In this document: positions 40,748 to 49,234 of the stretch, one piece after another
Layout: every line of letters begins with the position of its first letter
How positions within the stretch are numbered: the stretch's first letter is position 1
The notes under the pieces: model-generated
Told to the model about the DNA's origin: nothing
What the model saw: only the letters and a program-made list of their open reading frames with translations
Databases searched by the model: none
Assembly: GCA_012295275.1 (NCBI GenBank)
Contig: CM022673.1
Coordinates: 22,261,913 to 22,325,912 of the forward strand
From: Chrysomallon squamiferum
Taxonomy: Eukaryota > Mollusca > Gastropoda > Neomphalida > Peltospiridae
Reading direction: 5' to 3'
DNA: 64,000 bases
Program-made: the position numbers and the translations under genes

Positions 40748-41126
40748 GCACGTACATATTTGCGCGTTTCCTAACACTCGTAACGTATACGTTCATGTAC
40801 AAAACGAAACAAAATTTAAGTACTACGAGGAGACAGTCGACACATATATTGTTAATGCTACTCAAATAATTTTACAAGTTTTCTTAGTAACATTTTCAAA
40901 TTTTAGTTTTAACTGACGCGTAATGTAGCGTGCCGCTTTTCACAGTCAATATTAGCCGACCTCAGATGACCCCCTTTAAAGTGACAGTACTGAAAAAAAG
41001 TTTGTACTCACACGAATGAAGACATTCTACAATGGTGGTGGCGTCGATGAGGTAACCCCCGCACAACGCACACAGCAAGTGAGGATTCAGTTCAGTGATC
41101 CGCATGCGCGAATGTTGACAAGTCAT
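18992..41126 (-). CDS. BMI1: Polycomb group RING finger protein, BMI1/MEL-18 (PCGF4/PCGF2) type, nine coding exons
   Basis: The coding exons are 41126-41012, 25879-25783, 24602-24547, 24353-24306, 22961-22874, 21386-21350, 20921-20823, 20271-20191 and 19777-18992. They total 1407 nt, giving 468 residues plus TGA, and every junction is GT-AG and in phase. Residues 19-57 form a C3HC4 RING (C19, C22, C35, H37, C40, C43, C54, C57). Signature strings include [39 protein letters not shown] and EMKRRREFY. Residues from about 148 to 222 form the RAWUL ubiquitin-like fold ([19 protein letters not shown], then [11 protein letters not shown]). The remaining 240 or so residues are low-complexity and Ser/Glu-rich, with an acidic run at about 362-378. 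In known family members the RING pairs with RING1/RNF2 in PRC1, which monoubiquitinates histone H2A in the nucleus, and RAWUL binds PHC/SAM partners. The [11 protein letters not shown] and DIAYIY matches favour PCGF2/4 over PCGF1, 3, 5 or 6. At 468 residues it is longer than human BMI1 (326), because of the tail. Confidence 0.95.
19789..19941 (+). repeat. (AAAT)n and (AAT)n inside PCGF intron 8
   Basis: AAAT repeats at 19797-19833 then AAT repeats to 19941. On the transcript this is a U-rich (UUA/UUUA) stretch running almost up to the acceptor of exon 9. Confidence 0.97.
20191..20271 (-). CDS. BMI1: PCGF coding exon 8 (RAWUL, second part)
   Basis: This 81-nt, phase-0 exon encodes residues 181-207. 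It contains [21 protein letters not shown], one of the most conserved strings in BMI1/MEL-18 (PLKDYYTLMDIAYIY.WRR). Acceptor is TTTCAG and donor GTATGG. Because it is an in-frame exon, skipping it would delete 27 residues of RAWUL without a frameshift. A 138-nt CU tract lies about 100 nt upstream of its acceptor in the transcript. Confidence 0.94.
20371..20508 (+). repeat. (GA)n tract in PCGF intron 7 (CU tract in the transcript)
   Basis: GA run with GCGA and GACA interruptions in its first third. In the transcript it is a 138-nt CU-repeat ending about 100 nt before the acceptor of coding exon 8. Confidence 0.97.
20823..20921 (-). CDS. BMI1: PCGF coding exon 7 (RAWUL, first part)
   Basis: This 99-nt, phase-0 exon encodes residues 148-180 and includes [20 protein letters not shown], matching the RYLRCPAAMTVMHLRKFLR of BMI1. 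The acceptor is the TAG of a T/G-rich tract (TTGTTGTATTGTTCTGTAG). A nearer CAG seven bases downstream would break the frame, so the TAG acceptor was chosen. The donor is GTAAAC. Confidence 0.93.
21350..21386 (-). CDS. BMI1: PCGF coding exon 6 (37-nt small exon)
   Basis: Acceptor TTTTCAG is followed by 37 nt encoding residues 135-147 (ending TTDQVK), then donor GTAATA. The segment corresponds to the variable, charged loop of RAWUL in BMI1, so residue-level conservation is weak. The call rests on the splice sites and on the phase joining both neighbours. Skipping this exon would shift the frame. A second GT (GTAAAG) lies 6 nt upstream of the donor and could make an isoform lacking Val-Lys. Confidence 0.82.
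21747..22020 (+). repeat. Compound TATG / TG / GCAT / TA microsatellite in PCGF intron 5
   Basis: Mixed TATG, TG, GCATGCAT and a pure TA run (21911-21952). Confidence 0.95.
22874..22961 (-). CDS. BMI1: PCGF coding exon 5 (linker to RAWUL)
   Basis: This 88-nt exon has acceptor CATCAG and donor GTAAGA. It encodes residues 106-134 and enters in phase 1. The conserved part is [12 protein letters not shown], matching the DDEIISLSIEF string of BMI1 that starts the RAWUL-associated region. The first half (residues 106-120) is not conserved with vertebrate proteins and is much shorter than their Asn/Glu-rich linker. Confidence 0.9.
24306..24353 (-). CDS. BMI1: PCGF coding exon 4 (EMKRRREFY segment)
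   Basis: This 48-nt exon lies between acceptor CTCGCAG and a donor beginning GTATA. It encodes residues 90-105, [16 protein letters not shown], matching the basic EMKRRRDFY string of BMI1/MEL-18. The intron before it is only 193 bp and is largely a (TTA)n repeat in the transcript sense. The donor (AG|GTATA) is weaker than those of the neighbouring exons. Confidence 0.92.
24368..24438 (+). repeat. (AAT)n in the 193-bp PCGF intron 3
   Basis: AAT run, one AAC interruption, ending 15 bases from the exon 4 acceptor. Confidence 0.97.
24547..24602 (-). CDS. BMI1: PCGF coding exon 3 (VPGLF linker)
   Basis: This 56-nt exon has acceptor TTTCAG and donor GTGAGT. It encodes residues 72-89, [18 protein letters not shown]. 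In BMI1/MEL-18 the matching segment is the conserved post-RING stretch ending VPGLFK. It enters in phase 2 and leaves in phase 1. The substitution H-V for K-T in the usual DKTLQD string is a divergence from vertebrate homologues. Confidence 0.94.
25352..25396 (+). repeat. (GT)n in PCGF intron 2
   Basis: Perfect GT run of about 45 bp. Confidence 0.97.
25783..25879 (-). CDS. BMI1: PCGF coding exon 2 (second half of RING)
   Basis: This 97-nt exon is bounded by acceptor TTTTCAG and donor GTAAAA. It encodes residues 39-71, [13 protein letters not shown] through to the NIR motif, and supplies zinc ligands C40, C43, C54 and C57. It enters in phase 1 and leaves in phase 2 (CG, completed to an Arg codon). 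The intron before it is about 15.1 kb, the largest in the gene. Family members read K-T-R-P-L-L at residues 63-68; here it is KKRPWQ, a modest divergence. Confidence 0.94.
26653..26705 (+). repeat. (GTTA)n microsatellite
   Basis: Perfect GTTA tetranucleotide run, decaying to GGTT at the end. Confidence 0.96.
27660..27740 (+). repeat. (GA)n tract in PCGF large intron
   Basis: Almost perfect GA run of 81 bp. Confidence 0.97.
28243..28298 (+). repeat. (GT)n then (GA)n
   Basis: GT run to 28284 followed by a short GA run. Confidence 0.95.
30140..30452 (+). repeat. Diverged tandem duplication of about 165 bp
   Basis: The segments 30148-30275 and 30315-30450 share ordered words: TTTATAGTCAGTTC, TTACCAT, AATC, CTTTTCTA, CTATAGTCCATTTTAAAGTTA, TTTTTGACCCGTTT and AATATTCAAGA. 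Differences between copies are frequent, so the duplication is old. Confidence 0.75.
31257..31311 (+). repeat. (TTA)n microsatellite
   Basis: Perfect ATT run of about 55 bp. Confidence 0.97.
31930..32240 (+). repeat. Eroded 40-50-bp tandem array with GATAACATTTCAATGCATTTGG core
   Basis: At least five imperfect copies of (T)GATAACATTTCA followed by TGCATTTGGAA and TTTTAATTGC occur in order. The clearest three are at 32115-32230. Confidence 0.75.
32889..33576. mobile_element. Long-TIR MITE in the large PCGF intron
   Basis: The ends are GGGTCATTCCGTGTCAAATC on the left and, reverse-complemented, GAGTCATTCCATGTCAAATC on the right. The inverted similarity continues inward for about 110 bases (for example TTTTTGTGAAACTT against TTTTTATGAAACTT, and GGGATCCCACA on both sides). 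Flanks are ATAAATAA and ATAAATAG, a likely target duplication of 7-8 bp, though in low-complexity sequence. The centre holds AAT/GAT microsatellites and several TGACCT half-sites. No protein is encoded. Superfamily not assigned. Confidence 0.75.
33929..34028 (+). repeat. (TTTA)n followed by (TTTG)n
   Basis: Perfect tetranucleotide blocks that switch from TTTA to TTTG at about 33976. Confidence 0.97.
35378..35438 (+). repeat. (TATG)n microsatellite
   Basis: TATG run with one GCGTATG interruption. Confidence 0.97.
35946..36294. mobile_element. Non-autonomous element with perfect 8-bp target duplication CATTAGAC
   Basis: The duplication CATTAGAC is at 35938-35945 and 36295-36302. Inside it the left end reads GGTGTCCCCC... 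then CATTAGTCAGA, and the reverse complement of the right end reads GGTTCCACCCCATTAGTCAGA, an inverted repeat of about 22-25 bp with a few differences and a C-run expansion on the left. The 349-bp interior has no open frame. An 8-bp duplication fits hAT, P or Zisupton; the type was not resolved. Confidence 0.7.
37594..37672 (+). repeat. (GA)n tract in PCGF large intron
   Basis: Perfect GA run of 79 bp. Confidence 0.97.
40044..40131 (+). repeat. (TC)n tract in PCGF large intron
   Basis: Perfect CT run of about 88 bp. It is the opposite strand sense to the other intronic GA tracts. Confidence 0.97.
41012..41126 (-). CDS. BMI1: PCGF coding exon 1 (start codon, first half of RING)
   Basis: The exon runs from an acceptor (TTTCAG) at 41130 to donor GTGAGT at 41011, and the ATG is at 41126-41124. 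It encodes residues 1-38, including C19, C22, C35 and H37 of the RING, and ends in phase 1 (a single T carried to the next exon). Only three bases (AAA) separate the acceptor from the ATG, so the rest of the 5' UTR must lie in an upstream exon. An A at -3 gives an acceptable initiation context. This ATG matches the position where BMI1/MEL-18 proteins normally begin, about ten residues before ITELNPH. Confidence 0.93.
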
Positions 41127-41770
41127 TTTCTGAAAGAATAAAAAAGAAAATGCTAAAAACAGAAATTATCTGCAAATAAATGCGAATGAAAGGTTGATAG
41201 GCAGACAGAAAAATAGGTAGATCTGAGTGTATATCATGTTGGTATACGTTTATATGCATATGCATACATGTGTCCGCACGCGTAAATTTAATGTGACCTT
41301 TACATCGTCGAATCAAAGCAACAACAACAACGTACCTTCAAAGTATCCGTTACTGTTACTATATCAGTATATGACACAGACTAACAATAAAAGGATTGAA
41401 ATTATACAATCCGAACGAAAACAGAATTACAACGATAAAATGTCGACGCATATAAATTACATTGTCTAAATTTAATGTGAAATCGACACGTCGACATCCA
41501 CTGTTATGCTTGTTACATAAGATACTGTGACTATACAAAGAAAAATATGTCGCATATATAATTATATTCAAATAAATCCACATTCATTTAAAACGAAACA
41601 GACATACAGAGATCGGCAGGACTTGCATTTCAAATGTTAAGTCAGAGGAAAATTCTGTAATAATGAAAATATGATTAAAACCTCCAAACGTAGGAATTTC
41701 CCTTATGTTGTATCTATGAATTAACTAATTTTAGTCAAAACTAAAAAGGAGAAAGTAGTTCAGTGATGCA

Positions 41771-41804
<34 letters not shown>

Positions 41805-42116
41805 ATAAATTTAATGATATAACAGCTGTAATTTAATCTTTGCGTTTAAACAAATTCAGATTCAGAAACTATTATGCAATGGCAAGTTCACTTACTATCA
41901 CTATCAGAACGAACATGCAGCTAACGTTAATGTCGTAGGTAATATGAACTAAATAAAAATCTAGCCAATACAACAGTACAAGTGAGGGCCAACATTGTGC
42001 TAGATCAATATAATTTAAATATATTTTTTGTTATTTAAAACAGGGCGGATGGAGAATAATGACACGGATTCTGGGGCCCTCTTCCCTGATGTGTATAACG
42101 AGCTGGTGATATCCGG

Positions 42117-42124
42117 TGACGTCA
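42117..42124. promoter_or_regulatory. Perfect CRE (TGACGTCA) in the PCGF 5' intron
   Basis: The palindromic CREB/ATF site TGACGTCA lies in a GC-richer block (42040-42170) that also holds GGGGCCC and a CAATCAG word. The block is about 1 kb from the start-codon exon. Confidence 0.35.
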
Positions 42125-42654
42125 CAGTCAATCAGGGCAACAAGAGCATAGTAATATAGACAGGCTATATTGGGATATGACAAAACACAAGTGATAAATT
42201 CTGCTTTTGATATATTCGGTTACCGAACACCAAACATCAGGATTCAGGTAAACTAGAATCGAACTACCAAATTAAATATGAGTAATACTGTTAAATAGCT
42301 ATAGAACTGATTAAACAACAGGTCAGTATGAAGCTTCTATTATAGTGTGTTTCTGATTTTTTTCGTGCTAGTTCTTGCTAAATAAAAAAGTATGATTATA
42401 ATGAAACAACGATCACCAAGGTTGTCATTAATCTTTGTTCTGAATGTACTGACAAGCTTTTTTGTAGACGGTAAGAAAATATGAATGATACGGAAATGAT
42501 TTACTCACTATGCTGAATAAATTACTAGCTAGTATGCTACATCTTCACTTTGTTGCTTGTTTATGTTGGCTTTCACAGTTTAATGACAATGTTGGCACAC
42601 TATTTTTATATACTTTTTAAACGTATTATTATTATTATTATTATACTTTTAGAA

Positions 42655-42925
42655 GAGACTTGGGCAACCTTTTCCGAGAAGCGGGCCACATGAGACATGG
42701 CTCATCCTCAGGTGGGCCGCAGGTACTAATTTAGGCGATTTTGTGTTTTTACGTAGAGTTTATTTTAAGAAATTTCATTTTCTTCTGGAATTGTTATAAT
42801 AAAAAAAATACATGTGTTTTACAATATTAGTAGATATTTTATAAAATTTGAATTAACGTTATTTTCCTTGTGAAATTAGGCGGGCCACTCCGAAAGCCGA
42901 GCGGGCCGCAGTTTGGGTACGAAAG
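42655..42925. mobile_element. hAT-like non-autonomous element with 8-bp target duplication TTTTAGAA
   Basis: TTTTAGAA occurs at 42647-42654 and 42926-42933. The element begins GAGACTTGGGCAACC and ends GGGCCGCAGTTTGGGTACG followed by AAAG. The words GCGGGCCACAT and GCGGGCCGCAGTTTGGG near the ends are typical of hAT elements of the GGGCAAACTGCGGCC class. The terminal repeats are badly eroded; the call rests on the duplication and this sequence style. Confidence 0.6.
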
Positions 42926-43880
42926 TTTTAGAACAATCTAATAACTGAAATTTAAAATCAGAAATGCAAGTATTTTCTTTTAATTATGATTATTATTTTA
43001 TTTAAATTTTATTATTCATTTTATTTTAAATACATTTAAGATATAAACTGCAATACTGATAAAAAAATCGAAAATTATTAGAATCTAAAATTTAATACTC
43101 TGGTTTTAAAATAAATATATACTGCAAGTCTGTAATAAATGTACACTGCAGTTATATAACATAAATTAATAGTAACATCTATAAACGGTAATTATATAAC
43201 AAATATACATTGATAATACATCTATAAACGGTAAATAACAGGAGTTTGTTTGATTAAATTTTTCAAATATAACAAATATACACTGATAGTGATAATAACA
43301 AACCGTCTATCGCACAGATTTAGAGAGATGCTAAAAACAAAAAATCTTTCGTGATAAACAAATTCACAACACAAGAAAATGTATGGGATTCCTCTCTAGT
43401 AGAAGTGGCAATAAATCGCACCAACTCTCCTCTTGTTTGTTCAAGCGTGAAACTAATGTCCAGAAGGAAGTGCATTCTTTCAGTGCAGCATCGTGTGTAC
43501 AAAGTCTTAGGCTAAACTCAAGTAGTGTATCTTTTCATTAACATTCAAGTCATATTTTTTGTTTTTCTTAAGCCTTACTTTTTTCTTCTAAAGTTGTAAA
43601 TCTGTAGTCAGTCCATCTCGCTGTCAGTTCTGCAAGGGACTACATACACATAAATATTCTAAGTATCTAATTGTGAATCATTTCAGTTTATTAATTCATT
43701 CACAGCTGATGCACACATTATCATTCTATTGATAGTTTCTTCTTATTTTCATATCTGCCACATGTGAATTAAATCACTGTGCTTCTATCATGGTTAAACT
43801 GAGAACCTAATATCGTTGCTTTTTGCATCGATCCAAGTTTCTTTTAAGAAAATCATATATATTCGGTCTGTGAGTCTGTT

Positions 43881-43984
<104 letters not shown>

Positions 43985-45037
43985 AAACATGAGGTTTCAT
44001 ATTTCGTATAAGTATTATCATACAAGTTCATTAACTGTACCTTGTACAAAAATATCTACGTACATATTATCTATCTGTAAGCCAGCAATTGTGAGTTTTG
44101 TGCAAAAAATATTCAAGACTAGTTCTGTCAGTAAGGTTTCAGTTTCAACTCGCTAAGATAGTTTTCTGCATTCATGTTGGCAGTCTAAAGTTTAAATTTA
44201 ATTCAGTGAACATAATCATCTATTCAGAAAGTTTTAAGTATATGTATTTACTTACACGACTTCAGTTTCAGCTTACAATATACGTTCATTTAATACATCT
44301 TGTACATATCGAAGCTGAAAGTTTAAAATTCCTGTAACTCGCATCCAGCATTATATACATTGTGTGTATAATCAACCATGTAAAACATTACCAGTTTAAA
44401 AAGTTATTTTCCACTTTACTAAATTAATTCAGTGTATGTTGTGATTTTATCCAGATAAACAGGTTAAAGTCTAAATGTCAGCGTTATTGATTCATTAGCA
44501 TTACAAAGGCATTCACGTCAAAGGTTTAAAGTTTCCAGTTGAAAACAGCTGAATTTCAATTTTCAGTAATCATAAATTAACTGAGTGCAGCGAGGGCATT
44601 TTAAGTATTAAATAATTCATTCGTGTGTTAGTGCAAAGCTAATAAAATTTAATACAACATTTCCCATACAAAGGTTATAACTGGTGAAAATAACTCGTTT
44701 AAAAGAAAACTCACCTTTTTTACATCCCAACACTCTCCATTTAGCATTAAATGTTTTCCATGTTGCAATTATACTCCTCAGAACGAATTTCACATAATCA
44801 TATACGCACACGTATAACATTACCTTTTCAGCAAGATGAATGTTTAGTCCACAGTGAAGAGAAAATATTGCAGTTGAAAAAAAAAAAAAAAAGAATCTGA
44901 AAATAAGCACTGAAGTTTTCCCACGTTATAGATACACATCCATGAAATACACGATATCAAAGTCCTACTTATTCCGATAACACGAACAACTGAGATGAAC
45001 AGAACACCACAAACTCAAACTGTAGCAAAACACTTAC

Positions 45038-45260
45038 AGAGTACGAATTCACCTCACCGTGTTTTCACATCCCTCTAGTAGCCTGTAAATAGCTTCACAG
45101 TATCGTAAGAGTTCCTCAGTTTGACTTCCAGCCGCCAAAACCTCGTCCATTTCACTGACGGCTTTCAGCGATCACTGGTCGCATCAGACGAGCGGAGCAG
45201 ACGACCTACCGGCTTCATTACGTCGACCGCTTTTTCAAGCGTGCTACGCGCGAGGGTGGA
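45038..45260 (-). promoter_or_regulatory. Candidate non-coding first exon and promoter of the PCGF gene
   Basis: The start-codon exon begins at an acceptor, so an upstream 5' exon is required. This block has far more CpG and GC than its surroundings (AGCCGCC, TTACGTCGACC, TACGCGCGAGG). A good minus-strand donor, ACTCT|GTAAGTG, lies at 45037. A second possible donor (CACG|GTGAGG) lies a few bases further up. The transcription start cannot be fixed; no clear TATA box was seen. Another strong donor (AAAAAAG|GTGAGT near 44710) is a rival 5' exon end. Confidence 0.4.
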
Positions 45261-46266
45261 GATGTGTGGTGTTTGACAGTTCATCTGACAAAATAAACGC
45301 CCCACTCGAAGATAATCCGTGTCCCTTGCGGTATTCACGTCGGTCGATACGGGGTTGAAAGAAAGGGTACTGCTTGATCATACGAAATAGAATAGCCGAG
45401 TTCGATTGTACTTTTAAAGTAAATTGGGTACTATTCACGTATAACTATCAATTAAATATCGGAGCTGGACTAATAAAATGTGCGTACATGCGTGTATTTA
45501 ACTGTGCATGCTTACCTTATTGCAGTTTAAGCACATAATTTTGTCTTAAGCTCGAATATTATTGAGTCTTAACATTCGATTGCTCTCAGAACCTTTTTTA
45601 TAATTTATAAATGAAATAAAATAAATAATGAAAAATATATATCAATATTTTAAATTTTATTTAATTTAATATTATTTTTTTATTTTTTTATTTTTTTATT
45701 TTTATTTTTTTATTATTTCTTTCTTTCTTTATTTTTTATTTTTTTTTTTTTATTTTTTATTTTTTTTTATTTTTTTTTATTTTAGGAAAGCATTAAGAAG
45801 GTTAAACAACCCATAAATTATTTTTATCGAAAAAATATTTAAATGGAATCGACGACTTGTTATATTTCATTACACACAGGATGTGCCAAATAACTTTTCA
45901 AGACAGGAATTTTTTCATACTTAAGTTAATGGGGGAAGTTTGCACAGTTATTTTTAAAAATGTTTATTTCATAGAACCCATGGTTTTACAGTATTAAGTT
46001 CGAAGCAGTTTAACATCATGTTTAACACCTGTCACGTATTTTCACGTAAAACTCTCCGTGATTACCTCCCATCCGTCATATGTTTATTTGTCATACAGTT
46101 TATAACAACACACGTCAAGGTTTGGTGCACACTTAATCCTCTGCCCATAACCCACACTGTTGTATATTGTATGTCTACCGACAATAACTAAATGAAAGAA
46201 AGGTTTATAATTATTTAAACATTTTATTTCATCCATATAACTTGATCACTTATGTTTCAGTAGACA
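45261..46266. other. Upstream flank of the PCGF gene
   Basis: Contains the T-rich block at 45672-45784. The rest is AT-rich sequence with no recognised feature. Confidence 0.6.
45672..45784 (+). repeat. T-rich (TTTTTTTA)n low-complexity block
   Basis: Repeated ATTTTTTT/ATTTTTATT words about 400 bp upstream of the proposed promoter. Confidence 0.9.
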
Positions 46267-46274
46267 GCCTACAG

Positions 46275-46566
46275 CATAGGTTTTCACACTGGGGGTCACC
46301 AGCCTTTTTGCTGGGGATCGCGAAATCGTTCTTCAGCAAGGGTATGTTTTAACTTTTTTCAACTTGACTTGGAAGGAGGAGTAAATAAAAACGTGTCGAT
46401 AGGTTTGTGACCCGTCACAGTGAATATAGATTCCTTTTGTACTCTCTTTGGTTGATGAAAATATGATATCCCTAGATATTACTGAATAAATTTTTTTAAA
46501 GATGGTCATTGGTCATACTGAGTTGCTCATAAGGGGTCATGGTATGAAAAAGGTTGAAAACCAGCG
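46275..46566. mobile_element. hAT-like MITE with 8-bp target duplication GCCTACAG
   Basis: GCCTACAG is at 46267-46274 and 46567-46574. The left end reads CATAGGTTTTCACACTGGGG. The reverse complement of the right end reads CGCTGGTTTTCAACCTTTTT, so both share GGTTTTCA near the tip, and the right end matches the common hAT end CAG.GGTTCTCAACC. The element is 292 bp, with no coding capacity. It sits just beyond the 3' end of a MULE-type transposase remnant. Confidence 0.75.
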
Positions 46567-46577
46567 GCCTACAGCAT

Positions 46578-46925
46578 CTAAGAACTGAAGGGGCGTCTTG
46601 ACTCTCTGCTGCAATTGATGCAGATGTTGTTGGTGCGTTGCTCATTGGCCTCATGGTGGTTCCAGAGCGGCATGGGGAAACGAACATCATCATCAATCCA
46701 GTTGACGACCATGTAGTCATTGAACTCTTGGGCACGAGGAACATTTGGTGTCGAGTCCATGGTTTCAATCCATGCGTACTGAATTTTGTCTTGTGGAAGT
46801 AGAGCTTGTCCGGCAGCCCTACGGATCCACTGTGAAAACTTGTCTGCTTCAAAGTCCTTCTCCACATAACTGAGTAACCATGAACAAATGCTGCCCATCG
46901 CCAAGACTAGTTGATTATTCCCCAA
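46578..46925 (-). pseudogene. Remnant of a MULE-type (FLYWCH/Mutator-like) transposase C-terminal region
   Basis: A 115-codon open frame contains WIDDDVRFPMPLWNHHEANE followed at once by QRTNN. This matches the typical end of MULE transposases (a hydrophobic W/Y-rich stretch, FP..LWN, then RTNN before an E-G-W-H motif). After RTNN the match is lost (ICINCSRES and then a stop), so the frame is broken or truncated. No upstream DDE catalytic domain was recognised. GC content is higher than the flanks, suggesting fairly recent insertion. It could instead be a captured host exon related to such transposases. Confidence 0.6.
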
Positions 46926-47926
46926 ACACGGGTACCAAGCTTACTTACTGCTTGACTGCTTTCCAAATTGTATGATTATTGATTATATAACTTTTGGCAG
47001 GATACCTTCTCCGTGACATTTGAAAACTTGTCATAAAACAATAATGTACGCGTTGAATCTTTCTCTTTTGTTTTAAACAGAATTTTTTTCTAAAGAATGT
47101 TTAATAAATTAAAATATCACAAACTTTCGTGTGTTTCTCTGTGTTTGTATGTGTGCATGTGTGAGAGAGTGAGAGTTAGCTGCACAGGTGGTTATAGATA
47201 TCGATATAGGTATTTTTCCTTTACAAACACATACAAAAGAAAAGAAAAAAAAGAAAATGTAACCAAAAAAATAATCAGTTTAAAAAACCGGAAATAAATG
47301 TAGACATACCTGGATATTTCATCAAATTTCTAATTTCTGAAAGAAAGAATTCACGACCCCAGCTACAAGAGTTATTTTACAATTTAACAGACAGCTCTCT
47401 TTATGTGCATTTTTCCCACAGTTAGAAATGCGCATTTCTCGACTTTTAACCCGAACTTTCACGAAGTAATAACTACAACGGAAACAGATACTATATCTTC
47501 TCTCATTTTCTTTTTTAACACATTTTAAAAAATGTATTATTCAGAAAATGAAAGAGCAATACCTGTACATAAATTTTTTGCAGAAACAACAATACAGTCA
47601 CTGTTATATTTCTTGCACAAGGCAATAAAGAAACAAAAAAACAAAACTCTCTGAAGTCATTTATCATGAAACAGACATTTCAGCTATAAACACCGGAAGT
47701 ACATAGTACGACAAAGAAACCGATATTGGGACGTAAGGAAAAAAATAATAAATAGAAAAGAATAAAAAAAGAAAATAAAAGAAAGAAAAGGCCGAAACAA
47801 AGTAGTAAAGAAAGAAAACAACAATAACAACACACACACGCATTTCTTATTTAATAACATATTATATAACCAGTAAATCAGTTTTCTTAATTTAAATATG
47901 ACTTGGTATCTCAAGATAATTTAAAA

Positions 47927-47931
<5 letters not shown>

Positions 47932-47971
<40 letters not shown>

Positions 47972-48000
47972 AATAAATAAACAGAAAGAAAGAAAGAAAA
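47932..48000 (+). repeat. (AAT)n, (AAAT)n, (GAAA)n cluster
   Basis: Three adjoining short microsatellites. Confidence 0.94.
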
Positions 48001-48464
48001 ATGAAAACAGCGTTATTTAATCTGAAAAAATTCACATCAGTTTGCGTTACTAAAGGCGCGCACTCACTAAATTATTTCCAATGACTATTATGCCAGTGGT
48101 TTATTTCTTTGAGTGTGTGATACATTAAAATTTCTAAGAGCGCATCTTCGGTATACGAATAACTAACTACTTTCAGCTGCACGTTCAACATAATATACAT
48201 AACGGATTATTCATAAAAACAAAGGAAAACTAATATTAATTATTCATTTAATGCAGTATAATTCGACATTTCGATAACTCAGAAATAATGATGAAAATGA
48301 TGATGTTTTTGTTGCTGTATTTGAAAGTGTAAAACTAGAAAGAAATGTGTAATTATTTTGTACTTGATTATTAAACCAGGAAATCGTTTTTCAGGAAATA
48401 ACGATTCAAAAATTATTTTTCCAAAGAGGTTTAAGTTTTCATTATTCACATTTTATTTGTATTT

Positions 48465-48473
<9 letters not shown>

Positions 48474-48529
<56 letters not shown>

Positions 48530-48530
48530 T
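48474..48530 (+). repeat. (CA)n then (TA)n
   Basis: CA run ending in a short TA run. Confidence 0.96.
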
Positions 48531-48632
48531 TTATTACATATAATTCATTTAATTTTGGTACTAAACGTTTTCGGAATGATTTGCTACAAATTAGTGCCAT
48601 GATGGATTTTCTTTTTTGCTGATACATTTAAA

Positions 48633-48677
48633 TATCTATCTATCTATCTATCTATCTATATATATATATATATATAA
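48633..48677 (+). repeat. (ATCT)n then (TA)n
   Basis: ATCT tetranucleotide run followed by TA run. Confidence 0.95.
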
Positions 48678-49128
48678 TAATGAAATGCGTTTTATATTGA
48701 AATACCCTTGGACAATAATAAAGATTCTCTCCTTTCTTTCTCATATTCTCAATCTGTTCCTGATCATGGAAAAAGTGACAAATCTTAACGGTGCAATGAA
48801 TTTCCGTAAAGGAAGATTACTAACGTTTTTAATCGACAGCGAAATAAATCGAATTTCTTTCACAGCTGTTTTAAGTTATTTCAGCAAGCCGTTGGAGATC
48901 GATCGATAGAACACCTGGGGGATGGAAACCCCTCCAAGAATCAATTTCGGTCAACTCCAGATAGGCACGAGCATGATGATCATGTATCCGAGCGCGTGAC
49001 GAGCACGTGCAAAAACCTCATTAAAAGTAATACAAAAAGCAATGGCTGTGGGTCTGGCGAAATGTCTTTATAGCTACATATCCCCTGAGATAGCGAAAAG
49101 CACGAATGATATTAACAGCTGGGATTTC

Positions 49129-49234
<106 letters not shown>

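Larger units (their letters stand above)
25880..41011 (-). other. PCGF intron between coding exons 1 and 2 (about 15.1 kb)
   Basis: The intron has GTGAGT and TTTTCAG ends. It holds GA tracts at 27660-27740 and 37594-37672, a TC tract at 40044-40131, a TG tract at 28243-28290, an AAT/TTA tract at 31257-31311, TTTA/TTTG runs at 33929-34028, a TATG run at 35378-35438, a long-TIR MITE at 32889-33576, an 8-bp-TSD element at 35946-36294, and minisatellite-like repeats at 30140-30450 and 31930-32240. Unique, GC-richer islets lie at about 27060-27260, 28980-29290, 31420-31780, 36720-36990 and 39740-39930. No other coding exon was recognised inside it. Confidence 0.85.

Noticed and set aside
43320-43502. 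60-codon minus-strand frame in the 5' intron
   Set aside because: No recognisable motif and too short to separate from chance.
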